Shown one piece after another: positions 28,289-37,222 of a stretch of DNA of 59,527 bases. Under the pieces are notes generated by a model. The model was not told the origin of the DNA. It saw only the letters and a list, made by a program, of their open reading frames with translations, and searched no databases. The stretch is from a virus. Positions within the stretch are counted from its first letter, which is position 1, and each line of letters begins with the position of its first letter. The stretch spans positions 1-59,527 of IMG/VR virus record IMGVR_UViG_3300025276_000036, one strand, 5' to 3'. The position numbers and the translations under genes are program-made.

Positions 28289-28680
28289 AAGAGTTAATAC
28301 TTAAAAGGGAGTACAGACCCTACATAACACTGGGGTCCCTACTATTACCCAACGGGGATAGCTTAAAGACGCTTGAGCGTGCCTGGATAAATAACGAACC
28401 AAACATCTCTTGTATCCCCGAGGGTGAGTATATATGTAAGTGGATGGAAGCATCTGCCTCGGGCAAATATAAGAGGGTCTGGCACCTTCAAGATGTAGAG
28501 GGCCGCTCCGCCATTTTGATACATGCGGGAAACTTAGTACGCCATACAAAAGGCTGTATTTTAGTAGGCAAGCACCACGGTCAAATAAAAGGCCAAGACG
28601 CGGTCCTTAGTTCAAAGCCCGCACTAAATAAACTTAGACGGGCCTTTGAAGGCAGCGATTTTAAGTTAAGAATTGGGTAG
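28285..28680 (+). CDS. DUF5675-like protein, candidate endolysin
   Basis: Codes for 131 residues from a GTG that overlaps the holin stop. It matches DUF5675: an N-terminal strand, LERAW, IPEGEYICKW and IHAGNxxxxTKGCILVG near residues 90-105. The last block has His, Asn and Cys spaced as in L,D-transpeptidase active sites. It is the only enzyme-like gene in the lysis cassette and no other lysozyme, amidase or peptidase is visible nearby, so it may be the wall-degrading endolysin. This is inference. Confidence 0.65.
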   Translation: MKELILKREYRPYITLGSLLLPNGDSLKTLERAWINNEPNISCIPEGEYICKWMEASASGKYKRVWHLQDVEGRSAILIHAGNLVRHTKGCILVGKHHGQIKGQDAVLSSKPALNKLRRAFEGSDFKLRIG

Positions 28681-28686
28681 CATTAT

Positions 28687-28706
28687 ATTAGCGATACTAA
28701 TATAAT
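28687..28706 (+). promoter_or_regulatory. Operator overlapping a perfect -10 box
   Basis: ATTAGCGATACTAAT (28687-28701) runs directly into TATAAT (28701-28706). No good -35 hexamer is found 16-18 bases upstream (the region reads TAGCAT). It should drive the tail gene cluster from 28731. Confidence 0.75.
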
Positions 28707-28730
28707 AGAGAGACTTTTATTGGGGATTTT

Positions 28731-30971
28731 ATGGCTTACTTCAAGCAAACAAGTTTTGGCGGATTAGCCCCGATAGTGACGCCGCGACTATTGGCTGACA
28801 CCTACGCCCAAGTAGCTAACAACGTAGAAATAGAAAGCGGTCGTCTGTCTGCGGAGAAGCTAAGTAAAGCAGAAGTGCGGCTCGCCGACTTGACCCACAA
28901 CCATATCTATCTTTACGAGGATGTGAACTGGTTGTCGTGGTTATACAAAGTATCTGTAGCAAACGGCCCTATTCCCGACGATCAAAACGGACGCCTCTAT
29001 TGGACGGGGGAAGCGTATCCCCGACTCAGCGACCGCGCTCTTATTTTAAATGGCAGTGGCCCCTACCCTGCGGCTAGCTATAGGCTTGGTATCCCTGCCC
29101 CTTCGGTTGCACCTTTGGCAGTAGCGGAGTCCGGTTCGGGTCTAGGAGATACACCTCAAGATTCAGCGTACGTTTATACGTACGTCAGCGTTTACGGGGA
29201 AGAAGGGCCGCCGTCTCCACCCTCAGATTCATTAGAATTAGTTGATTCAGGCGCGGTATTGTTAACGTTCCCGACACTTACTGGCACTAACGGTGTCTAC
29301 CCAGGTGATTACAATTTTGCATATAACCCTCTAATCGCGGACAGTTCAAAAATCCGAATCTATCGTGCTAACACAGGTTCTAACAGCACTGATTTTCAGT
29401 TCTTAGATGAGATTCAGATGAACGCGACTTCTTATCTGGATACAAAAAGCTCCACCCAACTTGGCGAAGTTCTTCCAAGTCTTACTTGGATTGGACCGCC
29501 GGATGACAATGCCTCGCTATACCCGAACGGCCCGTTGCAAGGCTTGATCGCTATTGCCAATGGCGTGTTTGCAGGGTTTTCCGGTAAGCGGTTTTGTCTA
29601 AGTGAACCATTCCTACCGCACGCGTGGCCCGTCCAATACCGTATTACTACAGAAGAAGACATAGTCGCGATTTCCGGTACGTCAAACGGCGTCATAGCTT
29701 TAACAGACGGCACTCCATATTTTATTACAGGCACTGACCCTAGTTCGATGACCGCGATCCGTGTAGACCTTGCACAAGCTTGTATCAACGTCGACTCAGT
29801 AGTAGACATGGGCGAGTACGTTTTGTATTGCGGTCCTGATGGTTTGGTCTCAGTCCAAGGCACACAAGGAGGCGTGATTACCCGCGATCTTGTGAGTTAC
29901 GATGATTGGAATGACGATTTCTATCCCGAGATCGTGAAGTGCTTTAAGCACGAAGGGACGTACGTCGCTTTTTGGGAGAAGAACGGTGTGTGTGGCGGTT
30001 GGCGATGGGACCCCCGTTCGCAACAGGCAACCTTAACGACGACTGGCTCACTAGAAACCCCGCCGCTTTTCAACCCTGACGGCGTCGGCCCTATTATCAC
30101 GCTGTCCGGCCCAAGTACTGTGACATTACAAGTTGGCGATCCTTACATCGATGCAGGTGCGCAAGCGATCGACGACGTGGATGGTGTGATTAGCTCGCTT
30201 ATTACAGTTTATAACCCCGTTGATACTAATGTAGCGGGTTCTTATATCGTTACTTATAACGTGAGCGATGAAGCAGGAAATCCGGCTCTCCAAGTAGAGC
30301 GCACGGTAGCAGTATCCGCTATCGGAGCACCCGTAATTACATTACTCGGCGATGCGTCGGTACAAATTACAGCGGGTCAAACCTATTCAGACGCAGGTGC
30401 GACAGCGACAGACGCAGAAGATGGCGACCTGACAGGCTCCATAACTAACATTAGCACTGTTGATACTAATGTTGTAGGTAACTACACGGTGACGTATTTT
30501 GTTACCGACTCAAATGGTAATAACGCGCTTACAGTAATACGCTCTGTTGAAGTACTTAGCAGCTTAGTGGCTAATACCTCTAACAGTTATGCCGTTAACC
30601 CAACTGTGACTTTGAACCTACCTACATCAGGCACCGTCGACGTAAGCTTTAATATGTTTGCTTCGTGGACTTTCGCAATGAACACAAGCACATCTCCAGA
30701 GATTTCAGATTTTGTACTGTTCGCAAATGGAATTGAGCTGACCAGAGCTACCCAAATAGTTCAGGATGTGTCGGGCGGAGAACCAAGCGTACCGCGCTTC
30801 TTTACTTCTACTATATCCGAGAATCCGTGGGTTACCGAAGCTATTTCTGGCGCGGGCGGCACAACTGTTTATGAAATAAAACGCTGTTATCCGGGCACTA
30901 CGCTTGAGCGGGATGGTTTCTCACCTAATTCAGTAGCGCTCACTTGGTCAATTACAGCGGAGATTAACTGA
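28731..30971 (+). CDS. Tail protein, N-terminal part plus Ig-like domains
   Basis: Codes for 746 residues. Residues 1-435 match the N-terminal part of a podoviral tail protein (FKQTSFGGLAPIVTPRLL..., later IRIYRANTGSNSTDFQFLDEI and a VLYCGPDGLVSVQG strand). Two DUF5011 Ig-like domains follow at about 453-610 and a beta-rich tail at 615-746. The expected C-terminal domain of this tail protein appears instead at the end of the next gene, so the ancestral gene seems to have been split by added surface domains. Stop and next start overlap as TGATG. Confidence 0.7.
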   Translation: MAYFKQTSFGGLAPIVTPRLLADTYAQVANNVEIESGRLSAEKLSKAEVRLADLTHNHIYLYEDVNWLSWLYKVSVANGPIPDDQNGRLYWTGEAYPRLSDRALILNGSGPYPAASYRLGIPAPSVAPLAVAESGSGLGDTPQDSAYVYTYVSVYGEEGPPSPPSDSLELVDSGAVLLTFPTLTGTNGVYPGDYNFAYNPLIADSSKIRIYRANTGSNSTDFQFLDEIQMNATSYLDTKSSTQLGEVLPSLTWIGPPDDNASLYPNGPLQGLIAIANGVFAGFSGKRFCLSEPFLPHAWPVQYRITTEEDIVAISGTSNGVIALTDGTPYFITGTDPSSMTAIRVDLAQACINVDSVVDMGEYVLYCGPDGLVSVQGTQGGVITRDLVSYDDWNDDFYPEIVKCFKHEGTYVAFWEKNGVCGGWRWDPRSQQATLTTTGSLETPPLFNPDGVGPIITLSGPSTVTLQVGDPYIDAGAQAIDDVDGVISSLITVYNPVDTNVAGSYIVTYNVSDEAGNPALQVERTVAVSAIGAPVITLLGDASVQITAGQTYSDAGATATDAEDGDLTGSITNISTVDTNVVGNYTVTYFVTDSNGNNALTVIRSVEVLSSLVANTSNSYAVNPTVTLNLPTSGTVDVSFNMFASWTFAMNTSTSPEISDFVLFANGIELTRATQIVQDVSGGEPSVPRFFTSTISENPWVTEAISGAGGTTVYEIKRCYPGTTLERDGFSPNSVALTWSITAEIN

Positions 30972-32797
30972 TGGCTTTTATTTGGGATCAACTAGGCGCG
31001 GATATTGATGGCGTTAATGAATTTGATTATGACGGGTGGCGTATTTGTTTGTCCGATTCAGGTACTACGCTTGCAATAAGTTCTACGCAAAACACCGACG
31101 GCCTGACTAACGGCATTGCCGGAGGTCGCGTACGTATTTTTGATGAACTAGGTGGCGTCTGGGTTCAACGGGGTGCCTCGCTATACGGCGCAACAAATTA
31201 CGCGCGTTTTGGTGGCGCTTTATCTCTTAGCAGCGACGGTAATTTTGTTGCTGTTACACAGTGGAATCTCGGCGCGGCAAATCCTGGCGCAACCTCTGTC
31301 TACGAGTGGACGGGCAGTGCTTGGGCGATGATCGGTAATCTTATTAACCACACGACGCAAACTGGTCAAGGGCCAATTAAACTTGCTCAGATACCTGCTA
31401 GTGGCTCAAATAACAAAGGGTTGAGGCTCTGTATTTCAAAGCCTGTTTTCGCTACGTCTTATATCATCTACGATTGGGACTCAGCGACCTCGGATTGGGC
31501 GGTTTTTGCAGAAGCGCCATATGATTACAATGACAAACCAGTACTGCTTGATATGAGTGCGGACGGCACCAGGGTTATTGAGCATGTGCGCGTCACTCGC
31601 AGTATACGATGGACAACTTTTACTAACTATACCGATGCCAACTCCGCAGTGACTATTACTAAAAGCGATAATCTTTTTGGGTACGCTAGTTACAACAACA
31701 TGATCGACGGTGTGAGCGGAGCGTTAAGCGCGGACGGCGAAAAGTTCGTTATTGGCGATCCCTATAATAGTGATAATTATTATAACGGCGGTCGCGCCTG
31801 CATGTATAACATTACTAATACTACTTGGCAGCTCCTCGGAACTATAGAGGAAGGAGTCGAAGCTTTCTCGTACGCCGGTTACAACGTCGCGATTTCTGCG
31901 GACGGCACGACCGTTACCGTTAACAATTACATTAGACCGCGTAACGATGTAGCACAGCCTCGCGCCGGACAGAATCGCACTTATTTAGTGTATGGCAGTA
32001 CCATTGCACAGAAAGGCGCGACCATAGAGGGCGAAGCGCGGTACGACAACAGCGGTGAAGATGGTCTTGCATTAAATGCAGACGGGTCACGAGTCGCGAT
32101 CTCCGCTCCGCTAAACGATGCCGGTGGGCTAGAAGCATTACCTGATCCAGAGGGCGATAACGAAGGGTGGGATGGTTCCGCCTACGGCCACACCCGTATT
32201 TTTCAATACCAAGCAGAAGTAATACCGAACCCTAATGACGCAGATGGAGATGGTTATGACGACGCAATCGATGCATTCCCGAATGACCCGACCGAATGGG
32301 CGGACTCCGACGGTGATGGAATTGGGGATAACGCTGACCCGTTCCCGAACGGCGAAGAGACAAAAGGCTCAGAAATCTGCGTCGATGGCGGCTACTCACA
32401 TAAGAAAGATGGGTCGTTGTATCTTGTGGATAATGGTTTTATTTATAAGTTTCAAGCCGACACTGCTAGCAATGTATTGACTTGGCGCTCTAAGGAATAC
32501 CGGACTCCAAAACCAGTGAGTATGGCGTGGTTTAGTATTTCTGCCGAAGCCTATCCTGTCTCGATAAAAATATTTGCAGATAAGGCGCTAGTACTTCAAT
32601 GCGAGATCGACAAAGTCGGTGCGGGGTACACCCTACAGACTACTATCCCAGAGAATATTTCAGGTGGTTTATTAAGCGAACCGCTAATACGTACGCCCGC
32701 TGTTTACGCGCAAAGTTGGGAAGTCGAAGTCTCATCTGAGTTTGCTATTAATGAATTTTGTTTGGCGGAATCTATCGAAGAGGTTCGTGGGACGTGA
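30971..32797 (+). CDS. Tail protein: beta-propeller, Ca-binding repeats and displaced C-terminal domain
   Basis: Codes for 608 residues. Residues 1-410 carry propeller-type blades with S-x-D-G or N-A-D-G turns (LSSDGNFVAV, LSADGEKFVIG, LNADGSRVAISAP). Thrombospondin-3-like DADGDGYDDAIDAFPND and DSDGDGIGDNADPFPNG lie at about 420-457. Residues 465-608 (KDGSLYLVDNG, TWRSKEYRTPKPVSMAWFSI) look like the missing C-terminus of the preceding tail protein. It begins on the stop codon of that gene, so reinitiation could keep the two in equal amounts. Confidence 0.65.
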   Translation: MAFIWDQLGADIDGVNEFDYDGWRICLSDSGTTLAISSTQNTDGLTNGIAGGRVRIFDELGGVWVQRGASLYGATNYARFGGALSLSSDGNFVAVTQWNLGAANPGATSVYEWTGSAWAMIGNLINHTTQTGQGPIKLAQIPASGSNNKGLRLCISKPVFATSYIIYDWDSATSDWAVFAEAPYDYNDKPVLLDMSADGTRVIEHVRVTRSIRWTTFTNYTDANSAVTITKSDNLFGYASYNNMIDGVSGALSADGEKFVIGDPYNSDNYYNGGRACMYNITNTTWQLLGTIEEGVEAFSYAGYNVAISADGTTVTVNNYIRPRNDVAQPRAGQNRTYLVYGSTIAQKGATIEGEARYDNSGEDGLALNADGSRVAISAPLNDAGGLEALPDPEGDNEGWDGSAYGHTRIFQYQAEVIPNPNDADGDGYDDAIDAFPNDPTEWADSDGDGIGDNADPFPNGEETKGSEICVDGGYSHKKDGSLYLVDNGFIYKFQADTASNVLTWRSKEYRTPKPVSMAWFSISAEAYPVSIKIFADKALVLQCEIDKVGAGYTLQTTIPENISGGLLSEPLIRTPAVYAQSWEVEVSSEFAINEFCLAESIEEVRGT

Positions 32798-33324
32798 GTC
32801 GCAGGACAAAAATCCCAGGTATACCGAACCCGCCCGTAGGTACAAGCGCACCGCTTCGTAATACGTTAACGCAGATCAAAGAAGCGTTAGAAGTATTGCT
32901 TGGTAGGCGTGGCGCGAAGCTTGATCGGGCAGTCACGTTTCGTGATTTAACGGACGATGTTGAGTTTAGGGAAACAGTTTTTGTAGGGGCAGGAGGTAGT
33001 GGTACTCAAGGCCCCACTGGTCCACAAGGGCCACAAGGGTCGCAAGGCATGACAGGAATTCCTGGCACCACTGGCCCACAAGGGTCACAAGGCGTTACAG
33101 GAAATCCGGGCGCGGACGCAGTAAACAACTTTATAGAACCCTCATTTACTTATACAGCGGGGCAGATTACTCGGGTTGATTACAGCACAGGTTTTTACAA
33201 ATTACTGACGTATGCCGGCGATCAATTACAGGCAATTCAAATCTTTGACGACTTAGGAAGCAGCATCACTAAGACGTTTACTTATGACACTAACGGCAAT
33301 CTTATAGGAGTTGTCGAAACTTAA
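32794..33324 (+). CDS. Short tail protein with collagen-like repeats
   Basis: Codes for 176 residues from a GTG at 32794 that overlaps the previous stop (GTGA); this start puts the conserved IPNPPVGTSAPLRNTLTQIKEALEVLLGRRG segment at the N-terminus. Residues 70-108 hold about 12 G-x-y triplets (GPTGPQGPQGS...), a collagen-like trimer stalk, and the C-terminal 70 residues are a beta-rich head. It is likely a trimeric tail fibre or spike adaptor. Confidence 0.7.
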   Translation: MSRRTKIPGIPNPPVGTSAPLRNTLTQIKEALEVLLGRRGAKLDRAVTFRDLTDDVEFRETVFVGAGGSGTQGPTGPQGPQGSQGMTGIPGTTGPQGSQGVTGNPGADAVNNFIEPSFTYTAGQITRVDYSTGFYKLLTYAGDQLQAIQIFDDLGSSITKTFTYDTNGNLIGVVET

Positions 33325-33360
33325 AATACCTTCAGGAGGAAGCCATATTGGAGATAATTT

Positions 33361-34677
33361 ATGGCTTTAATTACAGACCCAGATGACCTAAATCAATCTA
33401 CAGAAGTAGGTATTGATGTAGCTGCTAAAACAATAACACTGAATATTGCGGGGGTTTTGTCAAACGACGGCGTGAGTGGACAGGCCTTGTACTCATTCTT
33501 TAAAGAAGAGTGGAAGTCGGATGCCGCATTAATCCCGTACCCATTCCCTATGGTGTCAATTACTCCTGAGCAGTTTGAATTTATCAACGGGTGGACACCC
33601 GCTAATGACACAACACGAAACTTAGTCAGGTCGGCTGGATGGCGTGAAATCAGCTCATCTAGCGCAATCGAGCGTGAATACATGGGCGTTATCTCGCTTG
33701 GTAACATTGATTCAGCAGATACACCGTACTATGCTTTTAGCTCTGACACTTCCAAGACAGACTTTGACTTCACAGGTGCTATAAATCAGGCCATACAGAC
33801 ATTCGGTGATTCTTCTAATGGTAACTTTGACAAGAGATCAGACACCTTAACGACTTATATACGATCACAGGGTAAGACCTATGACAGCTCTACGTCTACC
33901 AGTATCGGTCTTAACGCACTAAACTACATTGCCAACCGTTTTCCTCTAGCCGAGGCGGCTGACTCTAAAGTCAGTGCTTCTGACACCGATATTGCTAATA
34001 ACGCACCGTATACAGGAATGTCTATTGAGTATGGCGCGGTAACACGGAGCATTGGTGGTGTCACACGTAACTTTGACATAGTTATCGATGGTAACAGTGG
34101 CTCAGCCGAAGAGATCTATGAGTTTGTACAATATAGCTTACGTCAATCAGGTGACATTGATACATCCGCAGGTACACAAGTAGGCCTCCTAGCTAACGAT
34201 CTAATGTCATTTGCAGGTGATACGCTAACGACTACGACTGGCGTTTTTATTGATAACTTCAACACCAACGACACTAACCGCCTCGAGTTTACAGACACAG
34301 GTGGTACTGTACGTACATTCCCATTCGTAGCCGCAGGTACACTTAGCTTTAACTCTAATCTTGTTAATGATGCTGATGCAACATACAGAATGTTCTTCAC
34401 GTCTGGCTATGGAACAGGCTCAGCTATCTTAGTTGACGATAATGACGGTGTAGATATATTAGGTAATACCGCAGGCAACTCGACTATTAACTGGTCATTC
34501 GACTACGACAATAATGTGCAGGGTGGGCGTACCGCAGGTACAGATGCATCTATCACAGTAGTAGCGATTGGACTAGACACAGCACAGTACGTCTCGGCCA
34601 CAGCTACTATCGGTAGGGCAACTGGGCAAAACATAGCATTGGTAGCTCCACTTGAGCGTAACTACAGTAATGCGTAA
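33361..34677 (+). CDS. Tail or fibre protein
   Basis: Codes for 438 residues, Ser/Thr/Asn/Asp-rich and almost all beta, typical of phage tail fibres. Two ribosome binding sites (AGGAGG and GGAG) precede the start. No enzymatic motif. The C-terminal 20 residues (ending LERNYSN) resemble those of the following gene (RFDRNYSN), suggesting a shared docking tail or chaperone site. Receptor binding is inferred. Confidence 0.6.
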   Translation: MALITDPDDLNQSTEVGIDVAAKTITLNIAGVLSNDGVSGQALYSFFKEEWKSDAALIPYPFPMVSITPEQFEFINGWTPANDTTRNLVRSAGWREISSSSAIEREYMGVISLGNIDSADTPYYAFSSDTSKTDFDFTGAINQAIQTFGDSSNGNFDKRSDTLTTYIRSQGKTYDSSTSTSIGLNALNYIANRFPLAEAADSKVSASDTDIANNAPYTGMSIEYGAVTRSIGGVTRNFDIVIDGNSGSAEEIYEFVQYSLRQSGDIDTSAGTQVGLLANDLMSFAGDTLTTTTGVFIDNFNTNDTNRLEFTDTGGTVRTFPFVAAGTLSFNSNLVNDADATYRMFFTSGYGTGSAILVDDNDGVDILGNTAGNSTINWSFDYDNNVQGGRTAGTDASITVVAIGLDTAQYVSATATIGRATGQNIALVAPLERNYSNA

Positions 34678-34687
34678 GGGGGCTTAA

Positions 34688-36013
34688 ATGGCAATTATAT
34701 CATACCTACAAGGACTAGGCGCAACGCACTTATTTACTCTTGACAATGTGGGCACATCTACGTCCGACGACTTAGGAAACAGTAGCGAACCAACAAATAT
34801 ATATAATGGAAATTATTCGTTTCAAACCAGCCCTGTTTGTTACGGAGCCAGCCATTCTGTCCGAACGACAGCCAGCACTAACACCTCCCAGAGAGGCGCA
34901 GTATTTAGCAACACCACCGATATCAATGGTTCTAGCCCACCCTACAGATCAGGCACACGAACCGTATTCCTTTGGGCTAGGCAAGACGCTATACAAAACG
35001 TAACGTGTATATACGAGCAGGGTGGTGGAACAAACAACTTCGCCTTTATGGGAGGTGCTCAGACCACATTCCAAGCCGCTGATGGTGGGCAACCATTTTT
35101 AATTGCGGCTACAAAAGATAAGGTAATAGCGAACAGGGCGTATTTTCTTGCGGGTGTTTGGGAGTACCACACCCAACATTCAGGATCAGGAAACAGAGTT
35201 CTTTTGTATGCCAACGGCGTATTGCAAGAAACAGCAGAAGAAAATGGAACAGCTACGTTCCCAGCCCATGCTGGTGACATAGCCCTTGGCAACTCTAAGG
35301 AAGACCTGAAATCATTCGCTGAGACAACTGTCAAAAGTCAAACGACAGCCAAGAATACCAACTATCTGGGAATGTATAACAATACTTCCTTAACGGAAGC
35401 GCAGTGCAGAAACATCTTTGAGCGAATGGTTATTCCCGAAGTGGTGATCGATGAGGATACGGTGGCTAATCAACAGGCCGCGTTAAATGCGTTAAGCGGC
35501 ACGACTTACCAAAATGTGAATTGTGCTATTGAGATAAGACAAGCCACTGATGCAACTGATTACACGTTGACACTAAATAACATTACTTTTGTGCAAAACG
35601 ACAACCTTAGAGATATTGCTGTCCAGTATGTTGGGGCTAACACTCTAACCTTAATCAACTCAAGCTCTAATGCTGTAGAGGTCAGTACACCCGCTGAAAA
35701 AGATTTAGATGGGGGCACTACGATACTTACGGGTGGAGGCACGATAAACATTGCCAACCCTTCGATATTAACTCTTACAGGTCTACAGCCGAACTCAGAA
35801 GTACGGGTGTATCAGGCTGGTACAACTACAGAGCTTGCAGGGATAGAGGACTCAGGCACTACGTTCACAACTACTGTTGCAGTAGCTAGTGTTGATATTG
35901 TTATTCACTCTATAGGTTATGAGTATCTGAGAATATCTGGGGCAGACACAAGCTCTAATCTGACACTACCTATACAGCAACGGTTTGACCGGAACTACAG
36001 TAATCCTACATAA
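34688..36013 (+). CDS. LamG-like tail protein
   Basis: Codes for 441 residues. Residues 1-235 have a concanavalin/LamG-like pattern: an ATHLFTLDN start, RSGTRTVFLWARQDA, then FLAGVWEYHTQ...GNRVLLYANGVLQE, which in such domains binds sugars or calcium. Residues 250-430 form beta-solenoid-like repeats. The last residues match those of the previous gene. It is probably a receptor-binding fibre. Confidence 0.65.
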   Translation: MAIISYLQGLGATHLFTLDNVGTSTSDDLGNSSEPTNIYNGNYSFQTSPVCYGASHSVRTTASTNTSQRGAVFSNTTDINGSSPPYRSGTRTVFLWARQDAIQNVTCIYEQGGGTNNFAFMGGAQTTFQAADGGQPFLIAATKDKVIANRAYFLAGVWEYHTQHSGSGNRVLLYANGVLQETAEENGTATFPAHAGDIALGNSKEDLKSFAETTVKSQTTAKNTNYLGMYNNTSLTEAQCRNIFERMVIPEVVIDEDTVANQQAALNALSGTTYQNVNCAIEIRQATDATDYTLTLNNITFVQNDNLRDIAVQYVGANTLTLINSSSNAVEVSTPAEKDLDGGTTILTGGGTINIANPSILTLTGLQPNSEVRVYQAGTTTELAGIEDSGTTFTTTVAVASVDIVIHSIGYEYLRISGADTSSNLTLPIQQRFDRNYSNPT

Positions 36014-36040
36014 CAACTAACTAAGCTACCGGAGGTAGAC

Positions 36041-36496
36041 ATGTCTGATGCAATATTTGATGGTGACAATCTTTATGTCACCCTACCTTCACTAGGTACA
36101 TTCTCTGTAGAAGAGAATTTATATGGTGCTTGGAAAGAGTGGGTGGTAGCTAGTGATAATGCTAAGTACCCGCCTGCTTTTGATACAACGGGCGGTGATG
36201 CAGTCGGGGGTGGTCAAGAGATCGCCCCTTACTTTTTCTGTAGAAATGACCTAGGGTGGCGGATAAAAATGCCTGAAGACAATGGGGAGATCATAGTAAC
36301 TGGAAACTTATTTCCTAGATCTCCTAGTATCACTTTGTTCGAACAAACCGCAGGCTTCGATGCATTTTTAAGGCTCGAAGTATCTACAAGAGCGGTTGTC
36401 ATACCCGTAAATACTGGCAGTGGGCTAACAGACGCGCAAGACGCGTTGCTGTCTAAAATTGGAGCGGTGACGTCGGGAATTCCTGCGCTGCTATGA
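36041..36496 (+). CDS. Small tail-region protein
   Basis: Codes for 151 residues after a GGAGG site. The start (FDGDNLYVTLPSLGTFSVEENLYGAWKEWVVASDN) is a pattern seen in small proteins next to marine phage tail fibres. The remainder is beta-rich with no enzyme motif. The stop overlaps the start of the SET-domain gene (ATGA), so the two are translationally coupled. Confidence 0.6.
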   Translation: MSDAIFDGDNLYVTLPSLGTFSVEENLYGAWKEWVVASDNAKYPPAFDTTGGDAVGGGQEIAPYFFCRNDLGWRIKMPEDNGEIIVTGNLFPRSPSITLFEQTAGFDAFLRLEVSTRAVVIPVNTGSGLTDAQDALLSKIGAVTSGIPALL

Positions 36497-36915
36497 TTCA
36501 TATTAAATCGAAGTATTCTGAGGCAGCCATTGAGTGCACGATTCGGGATTTAGAAGACGGGAGAGGACGCGGTATTTACGCAGAGCAAGACATTTACGCA
36601 GAGCAAGTAGTAGAAACTAGCCCGATTATTAGTATGGAGGGGAGCTACCGGCAATTGCCGCAAGTACTACGGAATGTTGTTTTTGGATGCGGTGTTAGCA
36701 CTGTAGTAGCACTAGGCGTCGGTAGCTTATTTAATCACGCTGACGACGCGTCTCTGAGATATGAAGTCAAGGGGGAAGAAGGTTTGTTGTTTTTTATTGC
36801 GAGACAGGCGATTAAAAAAGGCGAAGAGTTGACGATTAACTACAACGATACGGCGGGAAGCTCGTGTGAAGACACATGGTTCCGTGCAGAAGACCGAGGT
36901 TTTAATAAGATTTGA
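36493..36915 (+). CDS. SET-domain protein, probable lysine methyltransferase
   Basis: Codes for 140 residues, the size of a minimal SET domain. The AdoMet-binding GRG lies at 25-27 in a GRGIYA strand, the SET knot NH at 81-82 (GSLFNHADDASLRY) and the second knot motif at 110-119 (GEELTINYND) with the expected catalytic Tyr117. No pre-SET or post-SET zinc cluster is present, as in other small stand-alone SET proteins. It would methylate lysines on a protein. Co-translation with a tail gene suggests a late substrate. A 16-base direct repeat inside the gene duplicates the peptide IYAEQ. Confidence 0.8.
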   Translation: MIHIKSKYSEAAIECTIRDLEDGRGRGIYAEQDIYAEQVVETSPIISMEGSYRQLPQVLRNVVFGCGVSTVVALGVGSLFNHADDASLRYEVKGEEGLLFFIARQAIKKGEELTINYNDTAGSSCEDTWFRAEDRGFNKI

Positions 36916-36917
36916 AG

Positions 36918-37076
36918 ATGCCAAAAGGGTATACAGCGTATGCTCTTTTATCATTAGCTCTACTAATAATGTACCACTATAATAGCACCTCTTCAAACAG
37001 CTTTGATAGGGGCTATTACTATGATGTTCATGCTTGGTTACAGTTTGGTGATGCTTACGCTGATCGCCAAAGATAG
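36918..37076 (+). CDS. Small membrane peptide (tentative)
   Basis: An open frame of 52 residues starts two bases after the SET stop. Residues 6-20 (TAYALLSLALLIMYH) could be a signal anchor; the rest is polar and Tyr/Asp-rich. It contains an exact-arm operator at 36953 and a TATAAT at 36978, so the stretch may instead be a promoter region with a chance reading frame. Confidence 0.35.
   Translation: MPKGYTAYALLSLALLIMYHYNSTSSNSFDRGYYYDVHAWLQFGDAYADRQR
36953..36967. promoter_or_regulatory. 15-bp operator upstream of the integrase region
   Basis: ATTAGCTCTACTAAT, exact arms. A TATAAT at 36978-36983 lies ten bases downstream on the plus strand. It is the only exact-arm copy located inside a possible reading frame, and it lies between late genes and the attP region. 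Confidence 0.6.
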
Positions 37077-37078
37077 TT

Positions 37079-37095
37079 TGTCACAATTTGTCACA
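37079..37095. repeat. TGTCACA direct repeat pair, left of attP (arm-type site candidate)
   Basis: TGTCACA occurs at 37079-37085 and 37089-37095, ten bases apart. A matching pair (37295-37301 and 37306-37312) lies on the other side of the attP core. Tyrosine integrases bind such arm-type repeats flanking their core site; the assignment is inferred from placement. Confidence 0.5.
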
Positions 37096-37137
37096 CTGAG
37101 AAATAAAGAGAAATAAAATAACGATAGAAATCAATAA

Positions 37138-37166
37138 CTTACAGGCTTCCTGGAAAAAGGTATAAT
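37138..37166 (+). promoter_or_regulatory. int: Sigma70-like promoter for the integrase
   Basis: A perfect -10 TATAAT at 37161-37166 has CTTACA (four of six matches to TTGACA) 17 bases upstream at 37138-37143. It has no operator palindrome, unlike the other promoters here. It lies on the far side of the attP core from int, so integration would separate promoter and gene. Confidence 0.6.
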
Positions 37167-37222
37167 AGGGGTAAAAGTAACATAAGCTATTGATATATAT
37201 AGGTATTCATTTAGAACTGGCT

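Noticed and set aside
36918-37076. Treating the stretch after the SET gene as a certain gene
   Set aside because: It is listed at low confidence because an operator and TATAAT lie inside it, so it may be a promoter region.
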